Origin: an uncultured Muribaculaceae bacterium | GTDB lineage: Bacteria > Bacteroidota > Bacteroidia > Bacteroidales > Muribaculaceae | NCBI GenBank assembly: GCA_905209725.1 | Contig: CAJLTZ010000097.1 | Location: forward strand, 1-7,775 | DNA: 7,775 bases | Direction: 5' to 3' | Shown: piece after piece, positions 6,154 through 7,775 of the stretch | Position numbering within the stretch: position 1 is the stretch's first letter | How the letters are laid out: every line of letters begins with the position of its first letter | Made by a program: the position numbers and the translations under genes | Notes under the pieces: model-generated | Seen by the model: only the letters and a program-made list of their open reading frames with translations | What the model was told of the DNA's origin: nothing | Database searches by the model: none

Positions 6154-6530
6154 TAAATTTCGGGCTTCTCCTCTTCGGTTAGCGGGCTGGGTGGGTCAAG
6201 GGCCAGGAGACGGTCGATGTTCTCGGCATAGTCGAGCGAGTCATCGAGGAAGAACTGCAGGTCGGGGCATTTGCGGAGCGTCTGCTTCACGGCCTGGGCC
6301 AGTTCGTAGCGCACGGTCTTGGTCTGGGCCTTGATGTTGGCAAGAATCTCGGCGCTCTTTTCAGGCGGGAAGATGCTCAGATATGCCTTTGCTATACTAA
6401 GGTCGGGCGATACGCGCACTGCGCTTACCGATACCAATACGTTGCCCGCGGCGGCTGTCTGCCTGCGGAATATCTCGCTGAGTTCCCGCTGGATGAGGCG
6501 GGCTATCTTTGCTTGTCTTTTTCCTTCCAT
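6153..6530 (-). CDS. rbfA: 30S ribosome-binding factor RbfA
   Basis: RbfA is a small KH-fold protein that binds the immature 30S subunit and helps process and fold the 5' end of 16S rRNA, especially in the cold. The 125-residue length is typical. Residues 5-21 (RQAKIARLIQRELSEIF) form the expected first helix. VSAVRVSPDLSIAKAYLSIF (35-54) carries the family's V-S-x-D-L-x-x-A-K/Y signature. KTVRYELAQAVKQTLRKCPDLQFFLDDSLDYAENIDRLL (71-109) covers the last helix, the P-x-L-x-F strand and the D-x-S tail. The C-terminal extension is acidic and proline-rich (DPPSPLTEEEKPE). The start at ATG 6530 lies 44 bp after the methyltransferase stop. The stop overlaps the permease start by one base. Confidence 0.93.
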   Translation of the reverse strand: MEGKRQAKIARLIQRELSEIFRRQTAAAGNVLVSVSAVRVSPDLSIAKAYLSIFPPEKSAEILANIKAQTKTVRYELAQAVKQTLRKCPDLQFFLDDSLDYAENIDRLLALDPPSPLTEEEKPEI

Positions 6531-6551
6531 AATTTCTATCTATATAGTGAG

Positions 6552-6564
6552 GTCGCTCCGCGAC
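6552..6564. repeat. Short GC hairpin between the methyltransferase gene and rbfA
   Basis: GTCGC (6552-6556) and GCGAC (6560-6564) form a 5-bp stem around TCC, within the 44-bp gap upstream of rbfA. No T-run follows in either direction, so it is not a terminator. It might affect mRNA stability or rbfA translation, or mean nothing. Confidence 0.4.
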
Positions 6565-6574
6565 TGAAGAATCA

Positions 6575-7237
6575 TCATTCTTTAGAACGCTTGGGAGCGA
6601 TGTTTGGTTTGCGGATCAGGGTCAGGCCGTCGCGGACGGGGACTATTACCTTTTCTACAGATGAATCCCGGGCCACCATGTCGTTGAAGCGTCGGATGGC
6701 TGCGGTCTGCCGGTCGCGCGAATATTCCTCCTCCACCACGTGTCCGCTCCAGAGAGTGTTGTCGGCGATGATGAAGCCGCCAGTGCGCAGCAGCGGAAGT
6801 GCCTTCCGGTAATATTCGGGGTATTCCTTCTTGTCTGCGTCAATGAATATTAGGTCGAATGTCTCATTCTCCCATTGGTCCATCACGCTGAGCGCAGGTC
6901 CGATGTGGAGCGTGATCCTCTCTTCGTATGGAGAATCGGCGAAAGCATCGCGGATGAAATCCTCCATCTCGTCGTCGGCCTCGATGGTGTCGAGTCGGGC
7001 GTCGGAGTCAAGAGCCTCGGCGATGCAGAGCGCCGAATAACCGGAGAATGTGCCCAGTTCGAGCACCCGCTTGGGCCGAATCATCGTCACGAGCATCTTC
7101 AGCAGGCGCCCCTGCAGGTGTCCCGAGCACATGCGGCCGTTGAGCAGGCGCACGTTGGTGGCGCGCTCCAGGCGCTGAAGCCATGCCGGTTGGGCGTCGA
7201 TTCGTTCCTCGATATATTCCTCAAGTTCGGGACTCAT
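6575..7237 (-). CDS. Class I SAM-dependent O-methyltransferase (caffeoyl-CoA OMT-like family)
   Basis: This 220-residue enzyme belongs to the O-methyltransferase_3 family (Pfam PF01596 by recognition), which moves a methyl group from SAM to a hydroxyl, usually with a divalent metal. SAM motif I is VLELGTFSGYSAL (58-70). The acidic residue that holds the ribose is in TIEADDE (84-90). FDLIFIDADKKEYPEYY (127-143) gives metal ligand D133 and the family D-A-D-K core. IIADNTLWSG (156-165) supplies D159 and N160. All key positions are present, so it is probably active. The bacterial relative TrmR (B. subtilis YrrM) methylates hydroxyuridine in the tRNA wobble position and has similar length. The neighbouring rbfA makes an RNA substrate plausible, but this is inference. 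The start at ATG 7237 follows an AT-only stretch without a Shine-Dalgarno sequence, 25 bp after the aroQ stop. Confidence 0.9.
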   Translation of the reverse strand: MSPELEEYIEERIDAQPAWLQRLERATNVRLLNGRMCSGHLQGRLLKMLVTMIRPKRVLELGTFSGYSALCIAEALDSDARLDTIEADDEMEDFIRDAFADSPYEERITLHIGPALSVMDQWENETFDLIFIDADKKEYPEYYRKALPLLRTGGFIIADNTLWSGHVVEEEYSRDRQTAAIRRFNDMVARDSSVEKVIVPVRDGLTLIRKPNIAPKRSKE

Positions 7238-7262
7238 ATATTATATATTATAATATGCGTTG

Positions 7263-7691
7263 TCAGTCATTCAGGGAGAGGAGGAAACGGATTGCCAGTG
7301 CATACCCTTTGCGGCCGCAACCGGCGATGATTGCGCGGGCGGCGCGGGCGGTCACCGACTTGTGGCGGAACTCCTCGCGGGCATGGATGTTGGAGATATG
7401 CACCTCCACGGCCGGGATGTCTACGCTCTCGAGAGCGTCGGCTATAGCCAAGGAATAATGTGCGTATGCTCCGGGATTGAGCACGATTCCGAGTGCCCCC
7501 TCCGTGGCTGCGCCGTGGATGCGGTCGATTATTTCCCCTTCGCTGTTCGACTGGTAATAGCGGATGTCGAGGTCGGGAAATTCCTGGCGGATGTTGTCGA
7601 GGGTCTGCTCAAAGGTCTCGGCGCCGTAGATTTCCGGGCGTCGCTTGCCGAGCAGGTTGAGGTTGGGGCCGTTGATGATCTGGATGTGCAT
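7263..7691 (-). CDS. aroQ: 3-Dehydroquinate dehydratase, type II
   Basis: This enzyme removes water from 3-dehydroquinate to form 3-dehydroshikimate, the third step of the shikimate route to aromatic amino acids and folate. Type II enzymes are dodecamers with a flavodoxin-like fold. The 142-residue length is usual. The N-terminal INGPNLNLLGKRRPEIYG (6-23) holds the active-site loop arginine (R17 or R18) and catalytic Y22. LNPGAYAHYSLAIADAL (71-87) supplies N72. VEVHISNIHAREEFRHKS (95-112) supplies E96, catalytic H98 and substrate-binding R109. All the expected active-site residues are present. The gene starts at ATG 7691 and heads the visible block. No promoter is clear in the 84 bp to the window edge. 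Confidence 0.96.
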   Translation of the reverse strand: MHIQIINGPNLNLLGKRRPEIYGAETFEQTLDNIRQEFPDLDIRYYQSNSEGEIIDRIHGAATEGALGIVLNPGAYAHYSLAIADALESVDIPAVEVHISNIHAREEFRHKSVTARAARAIIAGCGRKGYALAIRFLLSLND

Positions 7692-7696
7692 TTTAA

Positions 7697-7710
7697 GTCA
7701 GAGGTCAGAG
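7697..7710. repeat. Two tandem GTCAGAG copies just upstream of aroQ
   Basis: GTCAGAG occurs twice head to tail (7697-7703 and 7704-7710), only 5 bp before the aroQ ATG. On the mRNA-sense strand this is CTCTGACCTCTGAC, in the region contacted by initiating ribosomes. There is no Shine-Dalgarno match here. The rest of the upstream sequence to 7775 shows no gene or clear promoter. Confidence 0.6.
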
Positions 7711-7775
7711 TTGCGAGGTGCTAAGACCCCATCCCATAAAAAATGTTAATGCAGGGGCGACCGATTTTTGATGCA

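Noticed and set aside
7260..7724. A 154-codon plus-strand open frame across aroQ
   Set aside because: The minus strand encodes a complete type II dehydroquinase with every active-site residue, so this is an antisense shadow.

Overview
The window looks like a chromosomal segment from a Bacteroidales bacterium, probably near Muribaculaceae. I infer this from the protein types (an 821-residue YfhO-like membrane protein, a Bacteroidetes-style Lrp regulator, an aroQ/rbfA/permease cluster), from the absence of clear Shine-Dalgarno sequences, and from a promoter matching the Bacteroidetes -33/-7 form (TTTG, TAnnTTTG). The genus is a guess. I see no plasmid, phage, insertion sequence, CRISPR array, rRNA or tRNA.

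All eight confident genes lie on the minus strand, so transcription runs from high to low coordinates, in two blocks. The upstream block (7691 down to 4936) is aroQ (type II dehydroquinase), a class I O-methyltransferase, rbfA (30S maturation factor) and a LolC/FtsX-type ABC permease. Gaps are short (25 and 44 bp), and rbfA and the permease overlap by one base. It mixes shikimate metabolism, RNA/ribosome functions and envelope transport, which suggests a housekeeping operon.

A 270-bp AT-rich intergenic region (4666-4935) follows. It holds a weak terminator candidate, three imperfect 9-bp direct repeats, a good Bacteroidetes promoter and a hairpin-rich leader for the next block. That block (4665 down to 157) is an Lrp/AsnC regulator, the YfhO-family protein (9-bp gap), a small protein that appears to be a decayed relative of a methyltransferase family, and xerD. 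A 9-bp tandem repeat (at least seven copies) fills the gap between the YfhO gene and the small gene. A strong bidirectional terminator closes the block at 100-135. The first ~70 bases may hold the end of an unidentified plus-strand gene converging on that terminator. No stretch over 300 bp lacks a gene.

I found no clear new defence or mobile system. The points most worth a second look are the degenerate methyltransferase-like protein, the minisatellite beside it, and the structured lrp control region.
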